Origin: Neopestalotiopsis rosae
Lineage: Eukaryota; Ascomycota; Sordariomycetes; Amphisphaeriales; Sporocadaceae
Direction: 5' to 3'
NCBI GenBank assembly: GCA_023078685.1
Contig: JALGAS010000001.1
Location: 3,906,001-3,970,000, forward strand
Length of the DNA stretch: 64,000 nt
Made by a program: the position numbers and the translations under genes. Shown here piece by piece: positions 46,746-58,767 of this stretch. The notes under the pieces are model-generated. The model did no database searches, had not been told where the DNA came from, and saw nothing but the letters and a program-made list of their open reading frames with translations. Positions within the stretch are counted from its first letter, which is position 1. The number at the start of each line of letters is the position of its first letter.

Positions 46746-48080
46746 TGTGTCTTTTTTTTTTTGCGCTGCGGTCTCTGGGCTCTGATGGCCACTGGCCACT
46801 GATCATCGGGGACTGGAGCAGGTGTACAACAAGGGGCCGTGGCAAGTTATTGATTCCTGTCGTGGAAACGAACTTTGCTCTTGTATTGCATGGAGAAAGG
46901 AGTTTGGAGTGCACGAAATGTCGTATAATACCCGCGCCACGTCACGGTGTGCAGCATTGTGTGAAAGGGAGAAAGGGAGAAAGGGAAGAAAGTCTTTTGC
47001 ATACGGCCTCGTCTTCATTACAGGCCTGGATAGTGGATAATACTTGGCTAAATGCGGTGCTTTGGGAGGAATGAAGGAGGTATATGGTGGTTGGTATCGG
47101 TGCGAGATTTTCAGATGCCATCTACGGGCGAGGAGAGCAGCAGCAGCCTTTGAGATGGACAATCTATCGCTTGCCCCCAAATCTAGACTTTTAATATAAA
47201 ACAATATCAAGTAAAGCATTCATAAGAGGTCAGTCAGTCACCTGGTTGGTACCAAGCTTGTGAAAAGTATAGAGACGGCCTCAGAATGTCAAAGTAGCTA
47301 GGTTACCCGTCTCCTACCTTTTCAGCTTTTCAGGATGGAAATGACAGACAATAGCAGCAGAAGATGATTCCTCTGAAGTCGGTGGTTCAAGATACAGGCA
47401 CAGGCAGGCAGCCAGATGGGTACTTGGTTGCACATCTTTACCTAGTAATTGTATCTTGTTTCAATGCAAGTTCTTATTAAGCCATAGACGGAAGTTTGGT
47501 CCGCTAGAGTGCCTCCCAAGGCTCCACCACAGCCCCCCATACCCTACTGCTCATCAAGCTCATAGGTATGTACTACTGAACGCCCCCCGAGGGGCCCCCC
47601 CTGGTCCCACTGTTGCATCCAACCTGCCAACCTGCAGCTCCTTGTCTACAGGTCAGTAAATCCTGGCAAATTTCTATTTTCGGCTCGGCTACTACTGCAA
47701 CTAGGTATGCAATGTGCCACTTCTTCACTATGATCGTAGAGTGGCTTTGAAAGGGTCCCCACCCAAAAAGATGACGATCAAGTAATTCCCAAGTCAGATC
47801 ACTGCCATCAAAATGGCTGAGATGTGAAGAAATGGAGGGATGAGATGGAGAGGGAATTTGGGATTGGAATGGGGTGATATTGGATTGGACGGAAGCTGAA
47901 GGATATCAGGAAGCTGAGCTGCAATACTTGGCTATCTACCAATCTGCCCTAGCAAGCCATCTACGGAGTGTATAATGAGGGAGGGAGAGAAAGCATCGTG
48001 CATGGGTAGGTGTTTTGCAAATCAATAGAAACCCAAAATGACTTGTGCATGCAATGAGAATAAGTTTTCTTGCATCTAAT

Positions 48081-48128
<48 letters not shown>

Positions 48129-48129
48129 G
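48081..48129. repeat. CAC/CAT trinucleotide microsatellite
   Basis: Four CAC units lead into about eleven to twelve CAT units, ending at 48129. Open frames through it on both strands are repeat artefacts. Confidence 0.95.
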
Positions 48130-49166
48130 ATGAAGACATGATGGCAGCCGATGTCTTGATTCTCGACTGCTACACTACACGATTTTTCAAACACAGCCTT
48201 GCTGATCCCACATCGTAAAGAGTCGGTAGATCAATAGCATACTTGGTCTGATACGCATCTTACCCAAGATCAGTGAGACCATGCTTACTCAACGCATCGT
48301 ATATGTCAATGTTGTCAGATGTTTTATGCTTTCACCCGTCGTCATCAGGGAGCCCTCATCTTGCTCCCATGTTGCTTGCGATTATCTTGTGCGACGAATC
48401 GTGGAGACGGGTGTAGACGCATGCAGTGCCACTCCCTCTCCTGCCTGCATAGCCAGCCAACCAGTTAACTAATGGTCGTGTTACATACAAAGCCAACCTG
48501 AAGAGCAGAAGGTCGAGCTGTTCGGCACACACACGATTCAGACGGGCGTGAGAGACCTCGGATAGCAAACAACCGAATGCCAAGACGTGAGGATGTTATA
48601 CATGATGTTTAAAAGGAGAGAGTAAAAGAAATTGACCGTGATCATGAACTTTCAGGCGACAGGAGACAATACCATGTAGCTCTATATAGACGCTTATCGC
48701 ATACCTAGACATAAATATAGATATAGATATAGATATATATATGTTTATCAATGAGTACTTTCTGGTAATCATGTCAATAGCAATCATTGCATACACAGCT
48801 GTACCGAGGCACACACTCAATCCAAGACATATGATGGGGTGTCTCTTGCATTGATTGCGGCCTGCTTGAATCAAACGGGTTCCTCATGAGTATGGCTGGT
48901 GCCTGATCTGGTCCATGCTAGTTCAGCTGCATGTTGCGTTACAGGACATTGGACAGGAAAAAGAACCAAAAATTGTATAATCAGCCACCCCCCGGATGGC
49001 GATCAACAGATTGAGAAGTGAGTAGGTAATGAGTGAATCCATCTTGGATGATATAGTAATACGGATTAAACGAGCGGGTCGATTTGTTACATGTGACATA
49101 CGATGGGGAGGACTTGCGCTGCTGATCCGCAATGGATCCGGCTTGGTATTGTTTTCTTCTTCTTCC

Positions 49167-49168
<2 letters not shown>

Positions 49169-49192
<24 letters not shown>
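49169..49192. repeat. Poly-T tract, about 24 bases
   Basis: A long T run lies in the 4.6-kb gap. Confidence 0.85.
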
Positions 49193-49197
<5 letters not shown>

Positions 49198-49830
49198 AAA
49201 TCCCTTGTGTGTCTTTGCCACTTGCCTCGTGTGAATAGTCGCGACATGGAGCTGATGTTATCCTCTCCTACAAAGTACCTACCTACACCCGACTCGTTTC
49301 CCCTCTAGTCCGGGATCGGCCCGGATGTGTACTATGTATGGATACATAGTATGTAGTTCAGCTGCGGGGAAAGGGCAGACAAAGAAGATGAATTTCAAGG
49401 GAGGGAAAGAGCGAGAGAGAGAGACACACAGACACACACACACAATGCAAATTCCCGACCCCTTGTATGAAATGAAATTACACGTTGATGAAAACATGGC
49501 AAGGGAAGAGAAGGGGAAAAAAGAGTAATAGAAAGAAAAAAACCAAGGCAAAGAGAAGAACCAAAACCGCACGATCCCTTTTTCTTGCCCCCATACATGT
49601 ACATACCTTGATACCTGACCCCCCTGCTCCTGTCCTCTGGCTCGCCCCTAGTAATACCATGGCATGCAGCCAAACCAAAAATAACCAAGGATTATCATCC
49701 TTCAATGGCCGAACTAATCCGCCTCTGTCTTCGCCGCACTGCACCTCTGGGCACCACCAGCACCTTTGGCACCACAGACTTATTTAGTTTGTTACTTTTA
49801 CCTATCTACGCACAGAGACAAGTCAAGGGC

Positions 49831-49863
49831 AGGTCTGGTCAGGTCTGGTCAGGTCTGGTCAGG
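49831..49863. repeat. Three-copy decamer repeat AGGTCTGGTC
   Basis: Three perfect head-to-tail copies of AGGTCTGGTC are followed by a partial fourth (AGG). It lies about 1.5 kb upstream of the Gln-rich gene. Confidence 0.95.
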
Positions 49864-50406
49864 CTACTGGCTGCTGTTTTGTTTGATTTTCCTTTTCCAA
49901 TACCTTCTCCGCTGCCCTGCCCTGCCCATTCACATTTGCCATTTGTGGCGGATTCCATGTCCCAATTCTATTACTACCCACCCATCTGATTCCCTAATTC
50001 CCCGAAAACAAAACTCCCTCGTCGTCAATCTGCAAGAAAGGAAAGGGGCTTGGCTCTTTATTATTTTCCCCTGGTCTTGTTGTGTCTTTTGGTGTTGTCT
50101 TGGACGGGGGGGCCTGTTGCTGCATTCGCTGAGTTGCTTGCCTATTTGCTTGCCTGCCTGCTTGCTTGCTTGTTTGGGGGCAGCAGCATATCTACCTCGA
50201 CACATTTTACCTGCACGCATACTTACACACATATACCTTCTCACACACACCAACACATATATACACTATACAAGGACATGGGTGTTCTTGTTGTTGCTGT
50301 TGTGTGAGAAGCTTCCCAACGTAGAAAAGGGCCAACCTTGGCAGCCTTGGGTCCATTGGGTGTTACACATACATATATACATGCATCTTGTGTATGCATG
50401 TAAATC

Positions 50407-50433
50407 TGTGTGTGTGTGTGTGTGTGTGTGTGT
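50407..50433. repeat. TG dinucleotide microsatellite
   Basis: About thirteen TG units run without interruption. Confidence 0.95.
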
Positions 50434-51308
50434 CCAGCCAGGGTTTCGACGACGGGCTCGGTCCGGCTTGCTTTCTGCATTGCATCGCCACAATATCAAC
50501 TGGCGGTACCTTGCTCATGTCTGAGCAGCGGCGTCACATATTCACTATTGGGCATAAACGAGACGAATACAACATCAACTAACTGGCTGATCTGATCTCA
50601 CCCGGACAAGATTGATAGGCGGATACTTTCAAGTACGACAAGGCGAAGAAAAGCCCAATCCGTTGTCGTAAACAGAGGTACAGAAAAGAAAGAGACGGAT
50701 CTATTGTACTCTGATCAAGATTCCAAGATTCCAATAACCCAAAACCAAGTCTACCATCATCATCATCATCATCAGCATCCTCGTCTATACCAGTACTGAC
50801 TGGCTGACTGGCTGCCAGGCAGTCTATCCATCAGTCTGCCTGCCTGTTCGTCTATCACTCCAGCTTTCTATGAGCTCGAGGCTCTTGCACCGCAGCTCTC
50901 GTCTGTACTGGCACGTAGCACTCACCAGTGGTGTTACATCCATCTACCATCACCCCTCGCTCCCTACTACTCGATATATTCGACTCTTCTGGCCACTGCA
51001 TTCCAAATCTGGACCATTGATCCATCAATTCCACACGGCGTGTACCGACCTCGAGTCTCCCCTATAGAAACCTACCGTCGTCCTCACCATCTCTGTCTAT
51101 ACATCGGTCGATAGCATTAGCCCACGACTACATGATCGGGCCTATCAATCCACGCCCTTCTTCCTACTCTACCGCCAGGAGGCAACTACTGAGGGTCGGG
51201 TGCTAAAGTAAATTACATATTATATCACAGGTAGACGTGACGCTGGGTCACTACATCAGATCTTCCTTGGTCGAGCTACATTTGACTGAGAGTGTCGAGC
51301 TGGGCATC

Positions 51309-52565
51309 ATGGATCAACGACAGCAACAGCAGGAGCATCAGCATCATCGCTCAAACCTTCCCTCCGAACGTAATGCAATTTCCAGGCCGCAAATGTTCAT
51401 GCATCTCGAGTTCGGTCTCTCGTGGTCCCAACGACACGCGCCTCAGAAGCACACAATCACATATACGTCACGCAGCCTCCGAGATTCGAGGTCACGAAAC
51501 AACTTTCCTCGCCAATTACCACCGCCAAATGCAAATTTCCTGGGCCCTGATACCTCTGCCTACCAACATCGACCAAGGGCGTCTGCAGATCGTCCAGGCT
51601 ACCCCGATCAACAGCAGCAACAGCAGCCGCCGCTGCAAGAGCAACAACGACAGCAACGTCGACGAAGCCACTATCAGCAAGAACCACAACAGCAGCAGCA
51701 GCGACAGCGATATTCCCGTGAACAACACAACCATCGCCAGTCGACAGGGTATGAGCCTTTGATGCACCTATTGGGCCGACCGCTCGAGGTGGACGCTGGT
51801 GAAAATGCTCCAGACCATGAGCGGAGGCGATCTAGAAGCGAGTCTCGAGGTCTATCACATGACCGTGGACATTCCGCGCCGCCCCCCTTCCACGATAGCC
51901 CCTGGGACGACGCGCCAGGACTGTCGGCATCGCTGTTTCCTCCTGCCCAGCCTGCCGCGGCAGCAGCAGCAACCGCAATGGTAATCAGTGATGACCAAGA
52001 GACACGGGGCGGCGCGTCAAAGCCGCTGCCGGCAACGCCGAGTCGCTTTCGCCTTGGCGAGGATGGACTGCCCTGGTCAGCAGAGGCCTGGCCTGTGGTG
52101 GACGCTGGGCAGCACAGCCCCGAGGAGCAACAGCAGCAACAGTCGTCGTACGCGAGCCAGTCCACGAGCGTAAGCAACGCACCCGGATCACGCGACGATC
52201 CTCAGAGAGTCAAGGAGCTCGAGACGCTCTCGGCAGCCATGGTTACGGTCGATAACGGGTTTGAAAACCAGTGGTGGTACCAGGGACCTAGGGAAACAAC
52301 CGCTTGGTGGCCGAGGGACCAGGAGGAGCGCTCTCGGCTCAGCCTGGCCGACGACGACTTACTCTTCTCTGCTGTCACAGAATCCGCCGATGCTCATGGT
52401 AGTGGTACAGCCGATGACTGGTATGGTCCATCCTTCTACAATGAGGAGTCGCCCCTGTTTGATGGTATTGTCTCGCCCGTTTCATCTGCCAGTCCAGCCC
52501 GGCCGCTTCAGCGTTCAATGACCACGAGATCAGAGGAGCTGTTCATACTGAACGATGGCCGATAA
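51309..52565 (+). CDS. Glutamine-rich protein of unknown function
   Basis: A single exon from the ATG at 51309 gives 418 residues. The open frame continues upstream to 51237 without an ATG, so an unseen 5' exon is possible; a CACAG acceptor-like site sits just before 51231. The first half is low-complexity: Gln runs (MDQRQQQQ, YPDQQQQQQ, QEPQQQQQRQR), Arg/Ser-rich patches and an Ala run (PAAAAAATAMV). The second half looks more constrained: VKELETLSAAMVTVDNGFEN then QWWYQGPRETTAWWPRDQEE, and a Ser-rich end with SPVSSASPARPLQRSMTTR. I recognise no domain. Gln-rich stretches occur in fungal transcription regulators, but no DNA-binding motif is visible, so function is open. It is convergent with wc-1. 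Confidence 0.7.
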   Translation: MDQRQQQQEHQHHRSNLPSERNAISRPQMFMHLEFGLSWSQRHAPQKHTITYTSRSLRDSRSRNNFPRQLPPPNANFLGPDTSAYQHRPRASADRPGYPDQQQQQQPPLQEQQRQQRRRSHYQQEPQQQQQRQRYSREQHNHRQSTGYEPLMHLLGRPLEVDAGENAPDHERRRSRSESRGLSHDRGHSAPPPFHDSPWDDAPGLSASLFPPAQPAAAAAATAMVISDDQETRGGASKPLPATPSRFRLGEDGLPWSAEAWPVVDAGQHSPEEQQQQQSSYASQSTSVSNAPGSRDDPQRVKELETLSAAMVTVDNGFENQWWYQGPRETTAWWPRDQEERSRLSLADDDLLFSAVTESADAHGSGTADDWYGPSFYNEESPLFDGIVSPVSSASPARPLQRSMTTRSEELFILNDGR

Positions 52566-53853
52566 GGAGGAGGAAAACCACGATGATGACGTTAACGATA
52601 AGGACTGGTGTGCACGAATTTAACCTTGGGTTACGTGGCCAGATAACAAAAAGAAAGGAGCGATCCCATAAATTCCGGAGAAAGGTTCTGACCGTTCAGA
52701 TCAGGGGTGGTTCATGGGATCTTTGTGCATGTGACAAAATACAATGCCGGGCAGTCAAGGAGAGGCTTACAGCGGCCAGTTGAAATACTCGGAAACCAAT
52801 TGATATAGCACATGCATAATATGGATCTTATCAATTCTCTTGACCTTGTCACTGGATGGCTGCATGGTTTCAAAACATTGCGGGCATTTCGAACTTCATG
52901 ACAAATCTTGCCTTGATATTCTCACTATAAGAAGAAGAAGAAGAAGAAGACAAGGGCATGGCTTTATGATTTGTTCTTTTCATGCGTGCAAACAGACGTC
53001 TCTTCCGTAATTCACCTGTCACTCTTTCCATGAGTATACATACCTACGTACCCATCATTGAAGACAATAGTCGTGAGTTGAGATGCAGCAGCAATAGCTG
53101 TCATGTTGTGGTAGCCCATATTGTTAATAACATGAAAGTTCAACATGAGGTCTCCGGGTGACTGGTAAGCGGCATGATCATAAGTCATCTGTTGATTCAA
53201 GTAGCCATTGATATTCGTGTACGTCGTCTCGGCATGTCAAAAGAACTATATCCTCTCCACCCATTGTTTTCATATGTACAGGCTCGAATACTCCTACATC
53301 CCTCCAGGAGCCCCGTGTTTATTTCTCGGCAAATGTCCATACTGACAGGAGCCACACGAGTATGTATCTTTATATATGTCTCCGCCACCTGAATCTCCCT
53401 CGAAAAAGTACAAGATCGACCTCGGCATCCTGCTGGGCCAACGACACCAGCTCACCCAAAGTGTCCCAATGGACAAGTGTGTCCTCCCCCCGAACCCCCT
53501 TTATAGTCATGTAAATTGGGGGAAAACAAAAATCTTGACGCCGCCTGTATGCATTGAACCTTTCCCCTTCGCCTTGCCTGTCAGAGGCCCTGAGCCCGCA
53601 CAGTTCTATACCTGTCACGGGCCGGGATCAGATCCCGTCTCCCGCTCCGACAAACAGACAATGTAATGTAGATGTAGGTAGGTTATTTGGGGATGGCCCA
53701 GATAGTCCCAAGGAGAAATAGCAAACGCTGTGGTATCTCAAATTCCAGGAAAAGGCGATGTAAAAATAAAAAAAGGAAAACAAAGATAACGCTCATCTCA
53801 ACCACAAAAACAAAAAACATAAAACGACTTTGATGCCCCTCTAATCAGCGAAA
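52566..53853. other. 1.3-kb convergent spacer Gln-rich gene / wc-1
   Basis: It contains a GAA repeat (52928-52950) and two 3' UTR regions. No gene is supported. Confidence 0.6.
52928..52950. repeat. GAA trinucleotide repeat
   Basis: About seven AAG/GAA units downstream of the Gln-rich gene. Confidence 0.9.
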
Positions 53854-56800
53854 TCAAGCACTAGCCTCGCGCTCCTCCCGGATCGATGCCATTTGACCTC
53901 CCTCAGCACCGCCCTCGAGGAGTGGCTGGCTCAGGGGAGGCTTGGAGGGGCCTTTTGCTGCTGTCGGCGTAGTGCCCGCACTGGTGGGAGGGCCTGCACC
54001 CGAGCTGAGTGATCGGTTGGCGGTGCCTGCCGAGTCCGTCTCGGACGGCTGCTCGCTCATTTCGCCCGCCGAGACCTCCCGGGTGAGAGGGGACGCATGG
54101 ACCGGCGAGGCAGACTTTTTGCTCGCCGTCTCGTTACCACCACGCGATGAATTCCGCGGAGAGACTCTGCCTGTCTGTAAACATGGGGGTAGTATGGTCA
54201 GTACTGATTTTGTCAAGAAATAACATCTTCACCCATGGATCAGAATTTTGCTTGCTTACCTGCTTAGCCCACCTAAGACCACAGCTGTTGCACAGATCCC
54301 TTTGACCACTAGGTCCTCGTCGCCATTCGGGCGTGTTGCGTGTATGACAGTTGGCGCAGTCCCGTACGACATTACCGACTCCCTTTCTGCGCTTACGCTT
54401 CTTCTTGTTGGAGAGTAGGCCATGTAGCTCCTCGGCCAAGACCCGGTTAACCTTTTCCATTTGTCGCAGCTCGTACTGCCAACTCGTACACCTCGTGGTC
54501 TTGAGCTCGTCGAAGATATTGTCGTCAGAGGCCAGGGCAACGTCTTGAGTTCCTGGCGGCACGTCGCCTCCTCCGGCCGCCGACACAAGGCCGCCATCTG
54601 CATGCGAAGTTCCCATTGGCGTGACAGGTTGGTTAATGGACGATTTGGGGTCGTTCAACGCAGAGCCCGAGCCAGGTTTGCTTAGCGATCCGGTGCTGCT
54701 TTGCGCACTGGAGCGTGACGAGGCCTTGAGCAGCTTGGTCTGAGCCAGAAGAAAGGTTGGCTTCTGTCCCTCCGAGGCATCGCCAGGATATAGAGTGGTG
54801 TGCGCCTGGAGCACCTGACCACGCCGGTTCTGGACCTCATGTTTGCACGTGACGGTTCTCCCACGTCTAGCTTTTTCTATCGTACGACCAAACTCGGGGC
54901 GTGACTCTTTGCGCATCAATTCTTGAATGCTGGTTCCAACAAGACCGTCTGGCTGCAAGTCGAGCAGTGACCGAACGTTGGATGATACGAACAGAAACAT
55001 GCCCGAGGTGGAGAGCTTGGACCACAGTTCGCTATCCCCAATGCCGCCGTGCGCCTCAAGGTCGCGGCGTTGCAGCGCAAAGACGGGGCGCTTCCGCCCT
55101 ATGAGGATAATACACTTGCGTCCCTTGCCGGCCTCGACAAAGAGTGAACCATGACTCTCGAACCAAGTATACCCACTCTGCTTCCGCCTGATTCGGAAGA
55201 CGATATTGACTGTATTGCCCGTCGTAGTGTCCTTGAGCTCGCGTGTGACAGGCACAATGTCAGATGGGTGACAAATGGTTGAAATGGAGCTGCCGACGAG
55301 TTCGGTTGAGTCGTACTCGAGAAGCCGCTTGCACGAGGGCGATAGGTATAGAAATAGTCCTTTGAGGGACAAGACGTGAACAACGTCGTCTGCATTCTCT
55401 AGCAGCATCTTATCCCAGGACTGCCGATGCCAGTCCGATACAGCACCCTTGGGGTTGAACTGCTGCAGGAGGGTCGAGACGTCATCGACTCCAAGCGTCT
55501 GCCCCGTTTCTGGCTCCCACTGCGAAGACGCGGGTGGCGTCCAAATGTACTGACCAATGTCGCTATGCTTGTAGCTTACCTGCATGGAGCCAGCTTCTTG
55601 AGCCGACGATATGGCATCTGGGCACTCCACCAGGTCAATTTGGAATCCCACAATATATCGTATTTCAGACGTGTCCCAGGGGATTGGGATCATGGTCAGC
55701 AAATTCAAAAACGGTTTGCCACCCTTTCTATAGTTGATGAGGCTCTGCTGAACCTCTTTACCCTCGGCAATCTTCCGCTTCAAGTTGAATACTGCGCCAT
55801 TGTCGACAAACTCTCGCTTGGTGCCGGCTTCGACCTTGGAGTCCGGGGCCTGGAGGAAGCGGCAGTTCTGGCCGATGATCTCGTGGCGGCTGTAGCCAGT
55901 CAAGTTCTGAAAGTTGTCCGAGACATAGATGATGGGGCAGTCGTTCATGGTCACGTCACACACTACAAATGCGCACGACATGTCCACGGCGCCCAGGTTG
56001 ACCTGAGGGTTTTTCCGGGTGGCAACGAGCCACAGTGCCTTGAGCATATCGAAACCGCTCTTGGAGTAAATTGTCTTCTGCTCAAGGGGTTGAGGCGGCG
56101 GACTGCCAACAGCATCTGGTGCCGGCTGGAACTGGCTTTGTGGGAGGTCAGCCAAACCGGGAGCTCCCGACATTGTTGGCATGGGCGACTGATAATTTGA
56201 GTAGCTTGGTGTGGCTGCCGCCGTGCTGGGCAGAGAAGACAACCTGGCTTGAGATTGTGGTGATATGTTGGTCGAAAAATTGCCTGGTGGACTGTCGAGA
56301 CTGGAGACTTGCTGGGATTGGTCCTGTTGCTGAGTGGGCATGTAGGACTGGGTCGTGTTCAGCAACATTGCGTCGGAGCCATCCACAGACATGCCGCCGC
56401 CCGTGTTGGCCCGTTTGAGGGCAGGCCCGGACTGACCGGACTCGTTGCCGCTGTTGCCGCCACCGCCCATGTCCATGGACAGAGCGGAGGAGACGGGATC
56501 GATGGAGGTTTGAGAATATGCAGAAGGCATACCAGACGAGAACATGTTCATGGTGGTGGGGTCGACGAGCTGGCCCATGTTCATATTTTGGAGGGCAATC
56601 ATGTTGCCCAGCATGTCAGAGGTGGCGCCGGAGAAGTCGTGCGCCAGCATACCCCGGGGAGAGAAGTTGCCAGAGGTGCCAGGCATGGTCATGTTGTGGT
56701 TCATGTTGGGAAAGGTGCCGGGCATGGAGACCATGGGAGAACCCATGACACCAAACTGGTACTCGGGGACGGCGCCGTTGTTGAATTCCATCATGGACAG

Positions 56801-57070
56801 GCGACGGTCGGCATCGGAAGGTGACATGGCGCCCGGGTAGGGCTGTTGGGGAAGGCTGCGGCGCCGGTGCAGCTCATGGTGGTTGTTTCGGATGATGTCG
56901 TCTAGGCTATCGGCGCCGACGATGGGCCCGTCCTGTTCGACGGAAATGTGATGAGAAAGCGGAGGCGGTTGGTTCATCCCAGAGTTTGTGGCGCGCCTCT
57001 GGTTGCGCTGCTGAACGTGGCGACGCTGCAACTCGTCCCGGGAGAGCTGGAAACCAGGAAAGTTATCCAT
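53854..57070 (-). CDS. wc-1: White Collar-1 blue-light photoreceptor and GATA transcription factor
   Basis: Minus-strand exons 57070-54260 and 54174-53854 give 1043 residues. The LOV domain (about 365-490) has the flavin-adduct cysteine Cys403 in GQNCRFLQAP and the extended WC-1/VIVID loop before FVDNGAVFNLKRKIAEGKEV. Two further PAS domains follow: one near DDVVHVLSLKGLFLYLSPSC and one near SGMFLFVSSNVRSLLDLQPD. A basic stretch (KKKRKRRKG) precedes a GATA zinc finger with Cys905, Cys908, Cys927 and Cys930 (CX2CX18CX2C), containing TPEWRRGPSGQRDLC. The intron lies seven residues after the last zinc ligand. WC-1 with WC-2 forms the light-responsive complex that drives light and clock genes. 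The N-terminus starts MDNFPGFQLSRDEL. No polyglutamine N-terminus of Neurospora type is present. Confidence 0.96.
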
Positions 57071-58767
57071 TGCGACCACATCTGTCTGGGTCGTGTCTGA
57101 AAAAAAGGCCTGAGCTTGGAGGAGCTGTCATGGGAACCATGCGCTGGCTGACTCGGATACGGGATGACGACGTCGGGGCCTTCAGGTGCCGGGCGTTGAC
57201 TCTTTTACTGGCATGGAATTGTTCCCCGAGTTGACGACGAGGATGCGAAATCAGAACTAGGCGTGACTTTTCCTTGCTCGGGTCAGATCAGATCAGGATG
57301 ACAACTGCGAATCGGGAGAGCCTTGAATGGGCCCCGAGAGTAGCAAACAGGAATGGTGATGACGAGGAAAAAAAAAGTGCGTGGTGGTTGGAAAGGGCGG
57401 GTCATGAATATATCGCGCGCACCCAACCAAAAGAACGATGGCGTCCAACCAGTCCGTCCACTCGTACGCGGGCGGGAGGGAGAGGATGGGGGAAAGAGTG
57501 ATGAAGAAGAAGGAAGAAAAAAATATAAATATAAAATGATTCGCAGTTGGGCGGCAAGGATTTGATTCTAGACTTGCACAAGTTCCAAACTGTGTCCGTG
57601 TCAGGCCTCTAAACGCTTTCTCCGGCGAAAAAAAGGTGAGAAGAAAAAAGGCGTGCAATGAGATGGCCGATCTGAGGCGTTGGTAGTTGTGTGATTTTGT
57701 CGTGAAGGGGAAGACAGATTGTTGTCGGTGGTTTCTCGATGGCTTCGGTGTGTTTCCTGTGCGATGGGTTATGGGGGGGGGCCGTCGCAGAAAGGCGTCA
57801 AATGATGTAGAGGGTAATGTAGGAAGCGAGAGAGGGAGAGATGGGAAAGAGATGGCCGGAAGGAAACTTGCCTAACCTACTGACTAAACCTACGCACCTC
57901 GTGGCCGCGGCGGACATCGAGAATCAACGAACGGCGGGCGGCGGGGCGGTTGTGGCGTACGCATGTACCTATCCATCTAATGTACCCATGGGTATTCCAC
58001 TCAGTGCTCAAGTGCTGGCTGGCGCATGTCTGGTACCTAATATAGGTAGGTCAGGTACCTATCCACCTACCCACCTATAAAAATCACGTATCAAAATATT
58101 GTAGTGGACTACATATGCGTACTTCCGAGCAAAAATAGTGTCCCATGTTTTTCTTCTCTTTTCTATTAGGCTTTATAGAAAAAAGAAGAAAAAAAACATA
58201 AATAAGGACATACGTCTCTATCGAAGTAATACAATGTTCCCATGTGCTAAAAGGTTGTTAGCAGCCAAGATATCAATGCCTAACCTAATGCCACCTCTAA
58301 TGACACAAAAAAAAAAAAAGAAGACAGAATCTTTAAGAATTACAAATATATGCCGTCACTTACAACAAAATATCGAGATGGCTCTACAAGTGATCTCTGT
58401 CGTCTGCTATATCATAGACAGGCTCATCCAACGCATGTCCAGTGAATTGTGCAAACATTTATTTATTGGCTCTTAAATTGGTGAAACATATTCTGTGGTA
58501 TCACATATCCTTCCCTCATCCCAGTCATTGAACTCTTGATCTATGGCTGCTGCTGTAGCCGCTCATGGCCACATGTGGAATCGCTTTTATTTCTCGCCAC
58601 CTCCCTCTTCAGTCATTCCATGGTTCGTCAACAAGATCGGTTCCGCTGCATCAGACAACGTGGAGCATTTAGCCCTGCCACGTCTCAAACCGCTACATCT
58701 TCTCGACGACCTACAAATCCCCATCATCTATTGTTCCCGTAAAAAGCACACTATAATTTTGGTCTCT
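57071..58767. other. 1.7-kb intergenic region wc-1 upstream / KAP121 downstream
   Basis: It holds the wc-1 promoter and leader, with GAAGAAGGAAGAAAA-type purine stretches near 57500. From about 58080 the sequence is A-rich with many short A runs. No gene is supported. Confidence 0.6.

Larger units (their letters stand above)
46746..51308. other. 4.6-kb gap with many simple repeats
   Basis: No gene is supported between INP1 and the Gln-rich protein. The region holds CAT, TG, GATATA and poly-T repeats, a three-copy 10-base repeat and a long pyrimidine-biased stretch from about 49600 to 51200 that could be promoter and leader of the downstream gene. Frames within it are low-complexity. Confidence 0.6.

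Noticed and set aside
48061..48194. Poly-Met/Val open frame
   Set aside because: It is only the CAT microsatellite read as protein.
51237..51308. Longer start for the Gln-rich protein
   Set aside because: The first codon of that frame is GTG; the first ATG is at 51309.
55427..56200. 257-codon plus-strand open frame
   Set aside because: Antisense shadow of wc-1.
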